From contig DMEU01000024.1 of assembly GCA_003451585.1 (NCBI GenBank), positions 1-33,860 of the forward strand: a stretch of DNA of 33,860 bases, in the 5' to 3' direction. Shown one piece after another: positions 7,997 through 16,325 of the stretch. A program made the translations under genes and the position numbers. The stretch is from Candidatus Omnitrophota bacterium (GTDB lineage: Bacteria; Omnitrophota; Gorgyraeia; Velamenicoccales; Velamenicoccaceae). The notes beneath the pieces were generated by a model. The model searched no databases. It was not told where the DNA came from and was given only the letters and a program-made list of their open reading frames with translations. Every line of letters begins with the position of its first letter. The stretch's first letter is position 1.

Positions 7997-9416
7997 CATA
8001 TCCTCCAGCCCGCGCATCTTCACCTTTAAACAATGACTTGATATCATAGGCCTTAAATACGATCGCCGCGTATAGAACAGCCGCCAAAGAAGTTATGATA
8101 AGCGGATGCGCTCTGCCGTCAGCGAAAAAACAAAATAACAAAGAAGGCGAAAAACAAATAAAGGCCTTTACAAACTCCCTGCCGGGAGCTGTCCTGGCGC
8201 CTGAAGCAAAATAATAAACAACACCTATGACCAGCTCGGAAACCAAAAAAGCCAGGGCAGCCCCGCGGCCGCCCCACACCTTGACAAAAATAAGGCAGAG
8301 CCCGATATTTACGGCCAGTCCTGCCAGGCAACACGCCACAAGCCTCTTCTGCGCCCCTATCGCGACCATATAGTAATAATAAAGCTTGTTGAACATGAGC
8401 AACGCTGTGCTCCAGATAATGATACGCGTTATATAAATGCCGTCTTGAAAACTAGGCCCAAAGATAAAACGGACAAAAAAATCCGCGTTATAAAAAATAA
8501 GAAAAGCTGCGGGAAAAGCGATTATTGAGGTGATCTCAAAGATCTTTCTGATATAGGCCCTGGCCTCTTCATGTGTCTTGTTCTTTAAGGCATGCGCCAT
8601 ATTCGGAAAAATGGCCCTGTTAAGCGTAAGCGGGATGATGTTGGCAACACAGAGCAGCTTATAGCCTACACTGAAAAAACCCACCTCGGATATACTGCGC
8701 AGGAATCCCAATACTACAGGGCCGACCTTGTCCCGCGATGAATTCAAAAAGTTCGACACCCCCAAAGGAAGCGCCTCACGCGAAAAATACCTGACAGAGC
8801 GCCACTCGATCTTAAAATCCTGTTTTTTTACCCTGGCAAAGAAGAGGCAAAAAAATATCACGATGGCAACGATGTCGGCCGCGATAAAACTCATGGGAAG
8901 CCGCCAGAGGTGCCCGGGGGCGCGGATAATAAGAAGTATCAAACCGATATAGAAAAACTGGCGCACCATGGAAACGACCGCAACAGCACCCATCCACTCC
9001 AGGCCTATAAAAAACCAGTCTATGGTAAAAGCGAAGGTGATAAGCGTCAACCCATAAAGGACGATGAGCATCTTTATCTCAAGAGGTTTGGGTATAAAAT
9101 ATACGAAGGCGCAAAGCGCGAGGAAGGAAATACAGGAGGTTACAAGCTCTATAAATAGAATATGGGCGAACGCGTTCTTCTTCTCCTTGAACTTAGCCAC
9201 TTCCCGCATCCCTATTACATCGAATCCGAAATTCGCGGCAAGCATGAAATAACCTGCGACAGACTCGGCGAAATTGACCTTACCGAAACCATCAGGGCCA
9301 AAGACGCGGGCTATATAGGGCAGATAGATAAGAGCGGCGGCACGGTTGATGACCTCGGCTGTGGTCAGAGAAAAAAAATTCTTTAGGATTTTAATATGCC
9401 TGAACAAGGACACCAC
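7980..9416 (-). CDS. Polysaccharide flippase, Wzx/RfbX family
   Basis: A 478-residue polytopic membrane protein of the MOP (MATE-like) superfamily. The first helices carry the Wzx-type pattern (AALIYLPYIARVFGPDGFGKVNFAESVAGYF spread over residues 26-56), with about twelve to fourteen hydrophobic segments in two halves. It should move undecaprenyl-diphosphate-linked repeat units to the periplasm for the Wzy-like polymerase downstream. It is the first gene of the polysaccharide run. The longest frame begins with two tandem GTG codons. A TTG at codon 4 with AGGTGG 5 nt ahead is an equally good start, so the first few residues are uncertain. Confidence 0.88.
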   Translation of the reverse strand: MVSLFRHIKILKNFFSLTTAEVINRAAALIYLPYIARVFGPDGFGKVNFAESVAGYFMLAANFGFDVIGMREVAKFKEKKNAFAHILFIELVTSCISFLALCAFVYFIPKPLEIKMLIVLYGLTLITFAFTIDWFFIGLEWMGAVAVVSMVRQFFYIGLILLIIRAPGHLWRLPMSFIAADIVAIVIFFCLFFARVKKQDFKIEWRSVRYFSREALPLGVSNFLNSSRDKVGPVVLGFLRSISEVGFFSVGYKLLCVANIIPLTLNRAIFPNMAHALKNKTHEEARAYIRKIFEITSIIAFPAAFLIFYNADFFVRFIFGPSFQDGIYITRIIIWSTALLMFNKLYYYYMVAIGAQKRLVACCLAGLAVNIGLCLIFVKVWGGRGAALAFLVSELVIGVVYYFASGARTAPGREFVKAFICFSPSLLFCFFADGRAHPLIITSLAAVLYAAIVFKAYDIKSLFKGEDARAGGYDVGSL

Positions 9417-9489
9417 CTGTTTTTTAAGGCCACAAACTATATCCAGCCTTCGGCGAACACCACTATCCTAACTGTTAAAAAAGGTTACG

Positions 9490-10677
9490 TCAACGCTTCG
9501 TTGGAACCAGGCTATGCCTGCCCATGAAAAACAAGAACGGTATCGAGAGCGCCTGCGTGGCAACGACAAAAATTGGGATAATAGAAGCGGCCTTGTCATA
9601 TAACACCCCTACTGAGACGCTGCCTAGGAACCACGCAAGCCCGTAGATCGCGTTAAAGATGCCATAAGCTGTGCCGCGTTTTTTGATGTGCGTGAGGTCT
9701 GCGATCGCGGCGCGCATAATGGTCTCGTGAATACCCATCACAGCGCCCCACAACACAACGGAGGAAAGCGCCAATAGATAACTCGAGGAAAAACCAAGAA
9801 AAGGGATCGGGATGGTCAAAATAGGCAGGGCGAATAAGGCCTTCAAGCCTATCTTGTCGTACGTCTTGCCTATTATAAGGGCCACAACGCCATCAACAGC
9901 CATGGCTATCATATAGAACAAAGGGATCTGGGCATCAGGAACTACGGCCTTGATCTTGAAATGATACGAGAGCACCTGAAAATTAGCAAACCCGGCCACG
10001 CAGAAAAAAGTAAAGAGCGCGTAAAGCCAGAAGACCTTGGAAAACGGCTGCACCGGCTTTGCCTCCTCCGCGCCAAGCGTACCCCCTTCTTCCAATCTCT
10101 CCGGATGTGATACGCGTATTTTAGCCTGATAAAGGACAAATAAGGTCAACGCTGCCGGGATAAAAAGGATAGAAAAACCCTGCCTGTAGCCTCCTTTTAA
10201 AAAGAATACCACGCTAAAAAGCAGCGGCCCGGCTATGGCCCCTATCTGATCCATGGCTTCATGGACAGCAAAACCCCACCCCCTGCCTACTTCTTTTGTA
10301 GCATAAGATAGGATAGCGTCGCGCGCGGGCGCGCGCACAGCTTTTCCCATGCGCTCCAAAATAATAAGAACGGCGGCTGCCTGCCAATTGCCGCAAAAAG
10401 CCAAAAAGGGCACGGCCAGGATCAGGCCATACCCAAAAAATGTCAGCGGCCAATACGCCTTGGTGCGGTCGGCAAAATACCCCGATACAAGGCGCAGCGC
10501 GTAACCTAAAAATTCTCCCAGGCCGGAGACAAACCCGACTATCGCGGCGCTTGCGCCCAGAAAGGCCATATACGGCCCTGTAACGCTCCGGCCGCCCTCA
10601 TAGGTGATATCCCCGAAGAGGCTTACCACCCCCATCAAGATAATAAATTGCATAGACGAGCTTCTCTTCAAATTCAT
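9490..10677 (-). CDS. MFS transporter
   Basis: A 395-residue major facilitator with about twelve membrane helices. GYFADRTKAYWPLTFFGYG between helices 2 and 3 matches the MFS loop motif G-x-x-x-D-R-x-x-x, and YDKIGLK in the second half is the matching repeat. Its nearest look-alikes are predicted efflux or sugar-phosphate-type MFS proteins of unknown substrate. Transcription is probably separate from hflKC, because a terminator precedes it and a TATAAT box ends 7 nt upstream of the ATG. There is no Shine-Dalgarno at the first ATG. Either the mRNA is leaderless or the real start is the ATG at 10653, which has GAGAAG ahead of it. Confidence 0.85.
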   Translation of the reverse strand: MNLKRSSSMQFIILMGVVSLFGDITYEGGRSVTGPYMAFLGASAAIVGFVSGLGEFLGYALRLVSGYFADRTKAYWPLTFFGYGLILAVPFLAFCGNWQAAAVLIILERMGKAVRAPARDAILSYATKEVGRGWGFAVHEAMDQIGAIAGPLLFSVVFFLKGGYRQGFSILFIPAALTLFVLYQAKIRVSHPERLEEGGTLGAEEAKPVQPFSKVFWLYALFTFFCVAGFANFQVLSYHFKIKAVVPDAQIPLFYMIAMAVDGVVALIIGKTYDKIGLKALFALPILTIPIPFLGFSSSYLLALSSVVLWGAVMGIHETIMRAAIADLTHIKKRGTAYGIFNAIYGLAWFLGSVSVGVLYDKAASIIPIFVVATQALSIPFLFFMGRHSLVPTKR

Positions 10678-10683
10678 TTAAAT

Positions 10684-10712
10684 ATTATAGTTTGAAACTT
10701 GGAAATAGTCTA
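10684..10712 (-). promoter_or_regulatory. Putative sigma70-type promoter of the MFS gene
   Basis: Read on the minus strand, TAGACT (10707-10712), a 17-bp spacer and a perfect TATAAT (10684-10689). The predicted transcription start falls at or next to the ATG at 10677, which would give a leaderless mRNA. Confidence 0.55.
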
Positions 10713-10751
10713 AGACAAAATCGCCTAGTAGATGCACCATGCCGGGCGCGC

Positions 10752-10785
10752 AAAAAATAAAGGCTACGATCTGATCACAGCCTTT
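10752..10785 (-). terminator. Intrinsic terminator after hflC
   Basis: On the minus strand AAAGGCT and AGCCTTT form a 7-bp stem around a 13-nt loop, followed by ATTTTTT. It lies about 30 nt after the hflC stop codon and separates hflKC from the MFS gene. Confidence 0.7.
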
Positions 10786-10814
10786 AGAATAAACCCATAT
10801 TCCATTAAAGTTCT

Positions 10815-11783
10815 CTATTTAGATTCTTTTATGCCTTTTAAATAATTATAATATTCGCTGTCTGTGGTCAAGATCAAGGAAGTGCCTTGCCCGATAGTAT
10901 TATGGTAAGATTCCAGAGTACGCAGGAAAGAATAGAATTCAGGGTCTTTGTTATAAGCATTGGCGTAAACATCCGTTGCCCGGGCATCAGCCTCCCCGAT
11001 AAGTTTGAGCGCCTTCATCCGTGCGACAGATTGTATCTCCTGCAATTCTTTGGCTGCCTGGCCTTCTATCTCGGCCTTTTTGCCCTGGCCTTCCGAACGA
11101 TACTGTTCGGCCGCTCTTTTGCGCTCTGAGATCATCCTGTCATAAACCTTACGCCTTACATCTTCGACATAATTAATACGCTTTATCCTTACATCGATCA
11201 ACTCTATACCGTATTGGGGTATGATCTTCAAAGCCTGCTTTAAAATACCGCGCGTAAGGGCATCTCTTCCTACCGAAATGCGCTCCACTGCTTCCGTAGA
11301 AATAATATCGCCTTCATCAGACCTCTCTTTATCGGCGGATTCCAATAAACGGTTGCTATCACGCACGGCCTCAACCAGATTATGGCTGGTAACAAAATCA
11401 CGTGTAGCCGCATCGATAATATCATCAAGGCGCGCATGCGCGCCCATCTCATTACCCATGGATTGCATGAATTTTAACGGATCGACTATCCTCCACCTCG
11501 CCGTCGTATCGACAAAAATATATTTTTTGTCCTTTGTCGGCACCTGGTTTGGGTCCCCGTCCCATGGAAGGACCCTATTGTCGAAATAATGCGCTACCTG
11601 TACAAAAGGGATCTTTATGTGGAGGCCGGCATCCTTGACAGGCCCGCCGATCGGTTCGCCGAACTGTGTTATAACCACCTGCTGTGTCTCGTCTACATTA
11701 TAAAATGCGCCGGAAACAATGCCCAAGAACACGATACCAACGGCTATTAATATGAATTTTAGAAAAGGCGCGGTCTTATTCAC
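10815..11783 (-). CDS. hflC: HflC, SPFH/band-7 protease modulator
   Basis: A 322-residue type II membrane protein with one N-terminal helix (residues 9-30), then an SPFH domain that begins NVDETQQVVITQFGEP, the usual HflC signature. After it comes an alpha-helical region rich in Ala, Glu, Arg and Lys (RKRAAEQYRSEGQGKKAEIEG and following). With HflK it forms the cage around the FtsH protease and tunes degradation of membrane proteins. The start is a GTG overlapping the hflK stop by 8 nt, so the two are coupled. ftsH itself is not in the window. Length is close to the usual 300-330. Confidence 0.95.
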   Translation of the reverse strand: MNKTAPFLKFILIAVGIVFLGIVSGAFYNVDETQQVVITQFGEPIGGPVKDAGLHIKIPFVQVAHYFDNRVLPWDGDPNQVPTKDKKYIFVDTTARWRIVDPLKFMQSMGNEMGAHARLDDIIDAATRDFVTSHNLVEAVRDSNRLLESADKERSDEGDIISTEAVERISVGRDALTRGILKQALKIIPQYGIELIDVRIKRINYVEDVRRKVYDRMISERKRAAEQYRSEGQGKKAEIEGQAAKELQEIQSVARMKALKLIGEADARATDVYANAYNKDPEFYSFLRTLESYHNTIGQGTSLILTTDSEYYNYLKGIKESK

Positions 11784-12768
11784 TCTTCTTCTCCAGTTGC
11801 AGCAATGGCAGGATGCTTTTTTCCCTTGGGTCTAATATGTATATCTTTGACGCGCGCGGAAGGACCTCTGAAAGTGTTTCCAAATAAAGGCGCTTTCGCG
11901 TCACTTCTTTAGCCGTCTTATAGGCGTTCCATGTAGCTTCAAACCTGTCCGCTTCACCCTGTGCGGTATTTACCCTCTGCAAAGCATAACCTTCCGCCTC
12001 ACGTATTGTCTTTTCGGCCTCACCCTTGGCGCGCGGTATGAGCTTATTATATTGCTCCCACGCCTGGTTTATCATCTTCTCTTTTTCCTGCTTAGCTTCG
12101 TTCACCTCATTAAAAGATGGTTTTACCTGGTCCGGAGGATTTACGTCCTGCAATTTTACGGTCAGTATGGCGATACCGCTTTCGTAGCTGTCCAAAATTT
12201 CCTGGATCTTGTCCTGGACGCTCTGATCGACCTCAAGCCGCCGCGTAGTCAGGACTTCGCTGACAGAATAATCGCCTACGACCTGCCTCATGACAGACTC
12301 GCTTATATCGCGAATAGTCGTCCTTGGGTCGCGTATATTGAAAAGTAACTTCACCGGGTCCTTGATCTTATACTGGACTATCCAGTCCACGATAAGCACG
12401 TTAAGGTCGCCGGTAAGCATCGACGATTCATCCAGGTAGCCCTTATGGGAATATTTTGTGGATACGCCCGGCTGCATGGTCCTGAAGCCGAATTCTTCCT
12501 TATATATATAGGTAACTTTCACTTTATTAAGTTTATCGATATTTAAAGGAAGCTTCCAATGCAGGCCAGGTGAGGTAGTAGTGGCATACTTGCCGAAGCG
12601 GCGGATAATGCCGACTTCATCCGGCCCTATGGAATAAAAACTTGAGCCAAGAGTGACAAGCAGCAAAATACCCCAAACGATCCAAATGAAATACTTATTG
12701 GGGATATTAATGATATCTCTCGTCTGTCTTAAGAATTCTTCCGGTGTGTTGTAATCCATGTTTTCCAT
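11776..12768 (-). CDS. hflK: HflK, SPFH/band-7 protease modulator
   Basis: A 330-residue SPFH protein with one membrane helix (about 28-46) followed by SIGPDEVGIIRRFGKY, the start of the band-7 domain. VKLQDVNPPDQVKPSFNEVNEAKQEKE, in the second half, is the classic HflK stretch. It lacks the Gly/Asn-rich N-terminal extension of the enterobacterial protein, which is common in other phyla. It is the partner of HflC and first in a two-gene coupled unit. In-frame ATG codons at positions 1 and 4 are both possible starts. Confidence 0.95.
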   Translation of the reverse strand: MENMDYNTPEEFLRQTRDIINIPNKYFIWIVWGILLLVTLGSSFYSIGPDEVGIIRRFGKYATTTSPGLHWKLPLNIDKLNKVKVTYIYKEEFGFRTMQPGVSTKYSHKGYLDESSMLTGDLNVLIVDWIVQYKIKDPVKLLFNIRDPRTTIRDISESVMRQVVGDYSVSEVLTTRRLEVDQSVQDKIQEILDSYESGIAILTVKLQDVNPPDQVKPSFNEVNEAKQEKEKMINQAWEQYNKLIPRAKGEAEKTIREAEGYALQRVNTAQGEADRFEATWNAYKTAKEVTRKRLYLETLSEVLPRASKIYILDPREKSILPLLQLEKKSE

Positions 12769-12814
12769 TCTCTCATCTGAAATTTATTTGTCAAGCATTG
12801 ATAAAATATATCCG

Positions 12815-13519
12815 TTATCTACTGACGCCGCGGCAAAGAACATCTGCGACAGAAGCAAGGTCTTTTAAGAAATCCCCTATTTGCCTGACCGGGATCACCA
12901 TGCCTCTCCGATAAAAAATGAATTGGTTACCGCGTGTTTCTAAAGAATAGGGTACGCGCAGGGAAAGGAATGTTTTGAAAAAATCCTGGCTAAGTTTTGG
13001 CCGCGGGTGGCCTTTTTTTACCACAAGCACGAATTTTCGCAAAAATTCAACCGGCACCCCCTCTTTGACAAAGTCCTCTTTGGAGAATAGGCTGCGCAGC
13101 CGCCAATAAAGCGTCCTGGGTGCTATGAAAAACCGCGAAAAACCAACTCCGGCTGCTTCCGCAAAACCCATAGTTTGAAATAAAAAATACGGCAGGCCAA
13201 AGGCGAAATAGCTCCCGTTATAATCAAAGACCTTTAAACGTACCCCTTCTTTTAAAGTGCTGAGCACAAAAAATAATTTAGGGAAGGCCCTGCCGCAGCC
13301 TGAAAAGTTAAAGTCCCGAAGGTTATGTTCGAGTATATGGTCGTGCTCTTGCTGGAGCGAAAGCCCTAATTTTTCAGCCGCGGCAACAAGAGGGTTCATG
13401 CGCCTACGCGGGAAAAGCCGCCTAATCAAGAGCAAGGCCGTCACCAACCCGGCAGAGGCCAAGACCAAGCCCCTTAAACCCTCCGGAACATCGCTGGATA
13501 TCCCGCCGATGATTTCCAT
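12815..13519 (-). CDS. Hypothetical membrane-anchored protein
   Basis: I do not recognise a family. The 234-residue product has one hydrophobic N-terminal segment (about 14-33) followed by a basic RRLFPRRR stop-transfer, so the rest is probably cytosolic. The body is a mixed alpha/beta sequence with FNFSGCGRAFPKLFFVLST and LKVFDYNGSYFAFGLPYFLF, which read like strands of a small barrel or ligand-binding fold. The ATG overlaps the upstream oxidase-like gene's stop (TAATG), so the two are translationally coupled and probably act together. It lies 46 bp before hflK in the same direction. Confidence 0.75.
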   Translation of the reverse strand: MEIIGGISSDVPEGLRGLVLASAGLVTALLLIRRLFPRRRMNPLVAAAEKLGLSLQQEHDHILEHNLRDFNFSGCGRAFPKLFFVLSTLKEGVRLKVFDYNGSYFAFGLPYFLFQTMGFAEAAGVGFSRFFIAPRTLYWRLRSLFSKEDFVKEGVPVEFLRKFVLVVKKGHPRPKLSQDFFKTFLSLRVPYSLETRGNQFIFYRRGMVIPVRQIGDFLKDLASVADVLCRGVSR

Positions 13520-13986
13520 TACTCTTCTTTTAATCTGTGCGGCGTGAGATCGACTATCTCATCTACATCTATGGAGATAAGGTATTGCGGCTCGGGCAGA
13601 AGCGCTTCAGGATGTCTTGCGTGCCCTTTTTCCCCTCGTATATTCCTAAGCAGCCTGCTGGTCAACCTGCTGGTTATCCTCTCTTCCCAGGCCTTCGCAA
13701 GATGGGCCCTGATCTCACCCTGCGTTACTATCCTTGCTTTCCCTTTAAGGCTATATCCCACAAACTTATGCTCGTCTATCGCGGTAATACTGATATGCGG
13801 GTCTCTTTCAAGGTTACTGCGGGTTTTTGCCTGGTAGAGGTCCAAGAGATAAACATGCCCGTTATTATCTATTTCGACTATACCCTTACAGGCATTGCTT
13901 GGATAGCCGTTTTCATCTATTGTAGAAACGATAACGCAGCCCTGATTATAAAAAAAATTCACTATTTCATCATTTAGCTTCTTCAT
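13519..13986 (-). CDS. Pyridoxamine 5'-phosphate oxidase-like FMN-binding protein
   Basis: A 155-residue split-barrel flavoprotein of the PNPOx-like family. It opens with FFYNQGCVIVSTIDENGYPS, then VYLLDLYQAKTRSNLERDPHISITAID, which matches strands 1 to 4 of these domains, where FMN or F420 binds at a dimer interface. Family members range from true PNPOx to general flavin or heme-utilisation proteins, and this short version lacks the full PdxH C-terminus, so I do not assign vitamin B6 synthesis. No Shine-Dalgarno is obvious before the ATG. The stop codon is shared with the start of the next gene. Confidence 0.8.
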   Translation of the reverse strand: MKKLNDEIVNFFYNQGCVIVSTIDENGYPSNACKGIVEIDNNGHVYLLDLYQAKTRSNLERDPHISITAIDEHKFVGYSLKGKARIVTQGEIRAHLAKAWEERITSRLTSRLLRNIRGEKGHARHPEALLPEPQYLISIDVDEIVDLTPHRLKEE

Positions 13987-14003
13987 GTTTTAATAATAAA
14001 TAT

Positions 14004-14519
14004 CTACCTTGCGATCGGACAGCACTTTAAACTTTTCTTAACTTCGCTGCGTCTTCCCGATTCAAAATAACCTTTATTGCCGCCCTGGACTATTTTATTA
14101 CCGCCCCTTTCTCTCACTACCTGATACAACCTTTCACCAAAAGCTGCTCCTTTCAATCCCTCGGAACGGGCCTGAAAAACAGTTTCTATAACGATATCCC
14201 CTGCTTCCTTGGGCATGCGGCCGGCCATAATCAAACCGCTCATTGAATCCATGGCCCTTTTCAAATCTCTCCCGGCTACGCCCCTATTCAACATGTCCAT
14301 AAGCGGCCCTTCAATATCTTTACTCTCTGCGCCGTTCTCCAACATCCCTTTCACCGGCCCTTTCAACCTGTCTATCTCTCCGGCCGACACACCTCTTTCC
14401 TGAATAGTTTTTTTGAATTCATTAAAGGCCTTGTCCCTATCACCCGAGGCAAAGGCAAGACTGCACACATAAAAACCCATGAAGATCGTCATTATCAATA
14501 AATACAGATATTTCTTCAT
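14004..14519 (-). CDS. Hypothetical secreted alpha-helical protein
   Basis: About 171 residues. I use the ATG at 14519 because it gives a clean signal peptide (MKKYLYLLIMTIFMGFYVCSLAFA, predicted cleavage after AFA) and has a GGGGGGAG ribosome site. The longer frame to 14588 adds 23 residues with no signal character. The mature part is helical and shows a weak internal repeat of the pattern G(V/A)..(R/K)D(L/I)......M, with GVSAGEIDRLKGPVKGMLENGAESKDIEGPLMDMLNRGVAGRDLKRAMDSM read in pieces. I do not recognise a family. It is probably periplasmic. Confidence 0.65.
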   Translation of the reverse strand: MKKYLYLLIMTIFMGFYVCSLAFASGDRDKAFNEFKKTIQERGVSAGEIDRLKGPVKGMLENGAESKDIEGPLMDMLNRGVAGRDLKRAMDSMSGLIMAGRMPKEAGDIVIETVFQARSEGLKGAAFGERLYQVVRERGGNKIVQGGNKGYFESGRRSEVKKSLKCCPIAR

Positions 14520-14606
14520 ACGCTCCCCCCATTTTTGTCTGCCGGCTCCGGGCTTCGCCGCAAGGCAAACCTGTAAGCCTGACCTCACCGGCCGATATTC
14601 CTATCT

Positions 14607-14876
14607 TCATTTTTGATAGCCGTATTTTGTAAAATCAATTCCTACCGAATTAAGGTCATTTTTCATCATCCCCTGAAACCCGAACGGGGTCTCGATAAAA
14701 AAAGCATCGACCATATCTTTCTCGGTTATCTCGCTTCGGTTGTCCTTCTTGACGATGTTCTCGGCCCTGTCGATAAGGGCTCTCTCAGCTATGGGCCGCA
14801 TAAAAACAGGCATCTTGGCTACCAACTGCTTGAATTTTTCCTGAGTACCATTATCCCAGCTTATCTGCATTTTCAA
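14607..14876 (-). CDS. PCP_red-domain small protein
   Basis: An 89-residue protein that looks like a stand-alone PCP_red domain, the small helical module found at the C-terminus of the B subunit of light-independent protochlorophyllide reductase and in unrelated proteins. Its markers are W(D/E)..A near the N-terminus (here SWDNGTQEKF), KMPVFMRPIAERALIDRAENIVKK and then EITEKDMVDAF. Nothing else in the window suggests bacteriochlorophyll synthesis, so a general oligomerisation or nucleic-acid-linked role is more likely. AGAGG precedes the ATG. It lies 10 bp after the coiled-coil gene and is probably cotranscribed with it. Confidence 0.7.
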   Translation of the reverse strand: MKMQISWDNGTQEKFKQLVAKMPVFMRPIAERALIDRAENIVKKDNRSEITEKDMVDAFFIETPFGFQGMMKNDLNSVGIDFTKYGYQK

Positions 14877-14885
14877 CCTCTGTTC

Positions 14886-15776
14886 TTATTCCGCCGATTT
14901 TTTAAAGCCGGACAATTCTCTTTTTAAAACATCCACCTGCTCTTTAAGCGTTTTATTCTCCTGCTCCAGCCCAAAAAGTTCGGCGGCCCTTTTCTTCTGA
15001 GTAGTTATCTGCTTTTCTAAAAGCTCTTCCAGCTTCTCTGTATCCTTTTGGGCCTCTTCCTGTTCCTGCAATGTATTATTAGCTAATTCCAATTTCCTGC
15101 TTAAATCTTCAATATTGGCCTGGTCGCTTTTATGCAGCTCCTGCAGGTCCAAAAGCTGCCTGCGCAGCAACTCATGCTCCTGAGACAACTGCTCAAAAGC
15201 CACCTTGTGGAACCCTACGTCCTGATATTTCCTTTCTATCTCCTCCTGCGCCGCGGCCGCATCTCTACGGAATCGCTCATATTCTTCTTTCAGCTTTTCG
15301 CATTCTTCCATAGACCTATGGTACTGCTCCTGGAGGCCATCCTGACTTTTTTTAAAATCTTTTACAAGCCCTTGAGACTCCTCCTTGGCCTGGCGCTCGG
15401 AGCTTTCAATACCTGCCTGCTGTTCTTTCAAAGACTGGAGCTCCAAAGAAAGGACTTTATGCGCCGACCTCTGGGCGGCCAACTCTTTATTGAGGTTCTG
15501 GGCCTCAAGCCGGGCCTCAAATGAATCTTTTTTGAAAAGTTCGCGCTCTTCCTTAAGTTTTTCAATATCCCTGGAATATTTCTCGCTGGCCGACCTTTCC
15601 TGTTCCCGCAGAGCGGCACGAACGTCATCCAATTCTATTGTCAGCGCTTCTGTCGATGAGAGGTCTTGAATGGGGCGGGATATCTTCTTTTTAATGATGT
15701 CTCCGAGTGAGACGACTAAAAATGTCAAAAATATCACAGCAAAGGCAAACGCCATTATAATAGTCAAGGTATCCAT
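14886..15776 (-). CDS. Membrane-anchored long coiled-coil protein
   Basis: A 296-residue protein with one N-terminal hydrophobic helix (about residues 5-26, ending before a basic KKKISR), then an almost uninterrupted coiled coil from about 40 to 290. That region is rich in Glu, Lys, Gln and Leu heptads, for example LKEEYERFRRDAAAAQEEIE. No catalytic domain is visible. The topology, a short anchor and a long cytosolic rod, suggests a scaffold or envelope-organising role, but no specific family is recognisable. It is followed 10 bp later by the PCP_red gene and preceded by a 51-bp inverted repeat. Confidence 0.75.
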   Translation of the reverse strand: MDTLTIIMAFAFAVIFLTFLVVSLGDIIKKKISRPIQDLSSTEALTIELDDVRAALREQERSASEKYSRDIEKLKEERELFKKDSFEARLEAQNLNKELAAQRSAHKVLSLELQSLKEQQAGIESSERQAKEESQGLVKDFKKSQDGLQEQYHRSMEECEKLKEEYERFRRDAAAAQEEIERKYQDVGFHKVAFEQLSQEHELLRRQLLDLQELHKSDQANIEDLSRKLELANNTLQEQEEAQKDTEKLEELLEKQITTQKKRAAELFGLEQENKTLKEQVDVLKRELSGFKKSAE

Positions 15777-15834
15777 GAATAGCTTATTATATTGCAGTTG
15801 TCGCGGCCAGGCAACAAAAAAGGCGCCCGAAAAG

Positions 15835-15885
15835 AAAATGGGGACAGGCTACTTTTTGATTGAAAAAGTAGCCTGTCCCCATTTT
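15835..15885. repeat. Perfect 23-bp inverted repeat (REP/BIME-like)
   Basis: Two perfect 23-bp arms (15835-15857 and 15863-15885) flank a 5-bp loop. The arms contain GGGGACAGGCTAC and its complement GTAGCCTGTCCCC, and each ends in AAAA/TTTT. It lies between glnK1 and the coiled-coil gene, so it could stop transcription from either side. The GTAG at a stem foot is typical of REP elements mobilised by RAYT transposases, but no transposase is present here. Confidence 0.75.
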
Positions 15886-15907
15886 AATAGCTTGTTGGCA
15901 ACGATAC

Positions 15908-16249
15908 TTAGCCGATAGCTATTGTACCGCGCTCCTCTGTGCGTATACGCACGCATTCGGCAAGGTCTAAAATGAATATCTTCCCATCCCCGGTCTCTCC
16001 GGTCTTTGCCCCTTTGACGATGGCCTTGATGGTCGATTCCACGAATTCCTCGTTGACCGCTATCTCAAGCCGGATCTTACGCAGGAGATTGCCCATCTCT
16101 TTTGCGCCACGGTAAACCTCGGTAACGCCTTTTTGACGGCCATGGCCCATGACCTCCGAGACCGTGATCAGGTTGACATCGGCGTGATAAAGCTCGTCTT
16201 TTACGTCTTCCAGCTTATCGGGCTGGATTATTGCTATTATAAGTTTCAT
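15908..16249 (-). CDS. glnK: P-II nitrogen regulator paired with amt1
   Basis: A 113-residue P-II protein. The T-loop GHGRQKGVTEVYRGAKEMGNLL spans about residues 35-56, the B-loop TGETGDGKIF is complete, and the C-loop RIRTEERG is near the end. It binds ATP/ADP and 2-oxoglutarate and should plug the Amt1 channel when nitrogen is plentiful. By alignment with E. coli GlnB, Tyr51 (the uridylylated residue) is Glu here, while Gln39 and Lys58 remain, so effector sensing is plausible but uridylylation at that site is not. It lies 76 bp after amt1 with a GGGGG ribosome site. Confidence 0.93.
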   Translation of the reverse strand: MKLIIAIIQPDKLEDVKDELYHADVNLITVSEVMGHGRQKGVTEVYRGAKEMGNLLRKIRLEIAVNEEFVESTIKAIVKGAKTGETGDGKIFILDLAECVRIRTEERGTIAIG

Positions 16250-16325
16250 AAAACCCCCTATTAGTGGCTGGTGGCTGGTGATTAGTTCTTGCTAGATACT
16301 AACCACTAGAGACTAGTCACTGATT
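16250..16325. repeat. Degenerate short repeats between amt1 and glnK1
   Basis: The 76-bp spacer is built of short imperfect units: GGCTGGT twice in tandem, then several variants of CTAGT/ACTAG. I see no promoter or terminator in it. Such low-complexity filler can vary in length between strains. Confidence 0.45.

Noticed and set aside
14520..14588. Longer start for the secreted protein gene
   Set aside because: The extra 23 residues hide the signal peptide, and the ATG at 14519 has a purine-rich ribosome site.
14607..14876. Evidence of bacteriochlorophyll synthesis from the PCP_red domain
   Set aside because: The domain also occurs in unrelated contexts and no bch/chl gene is nearby.
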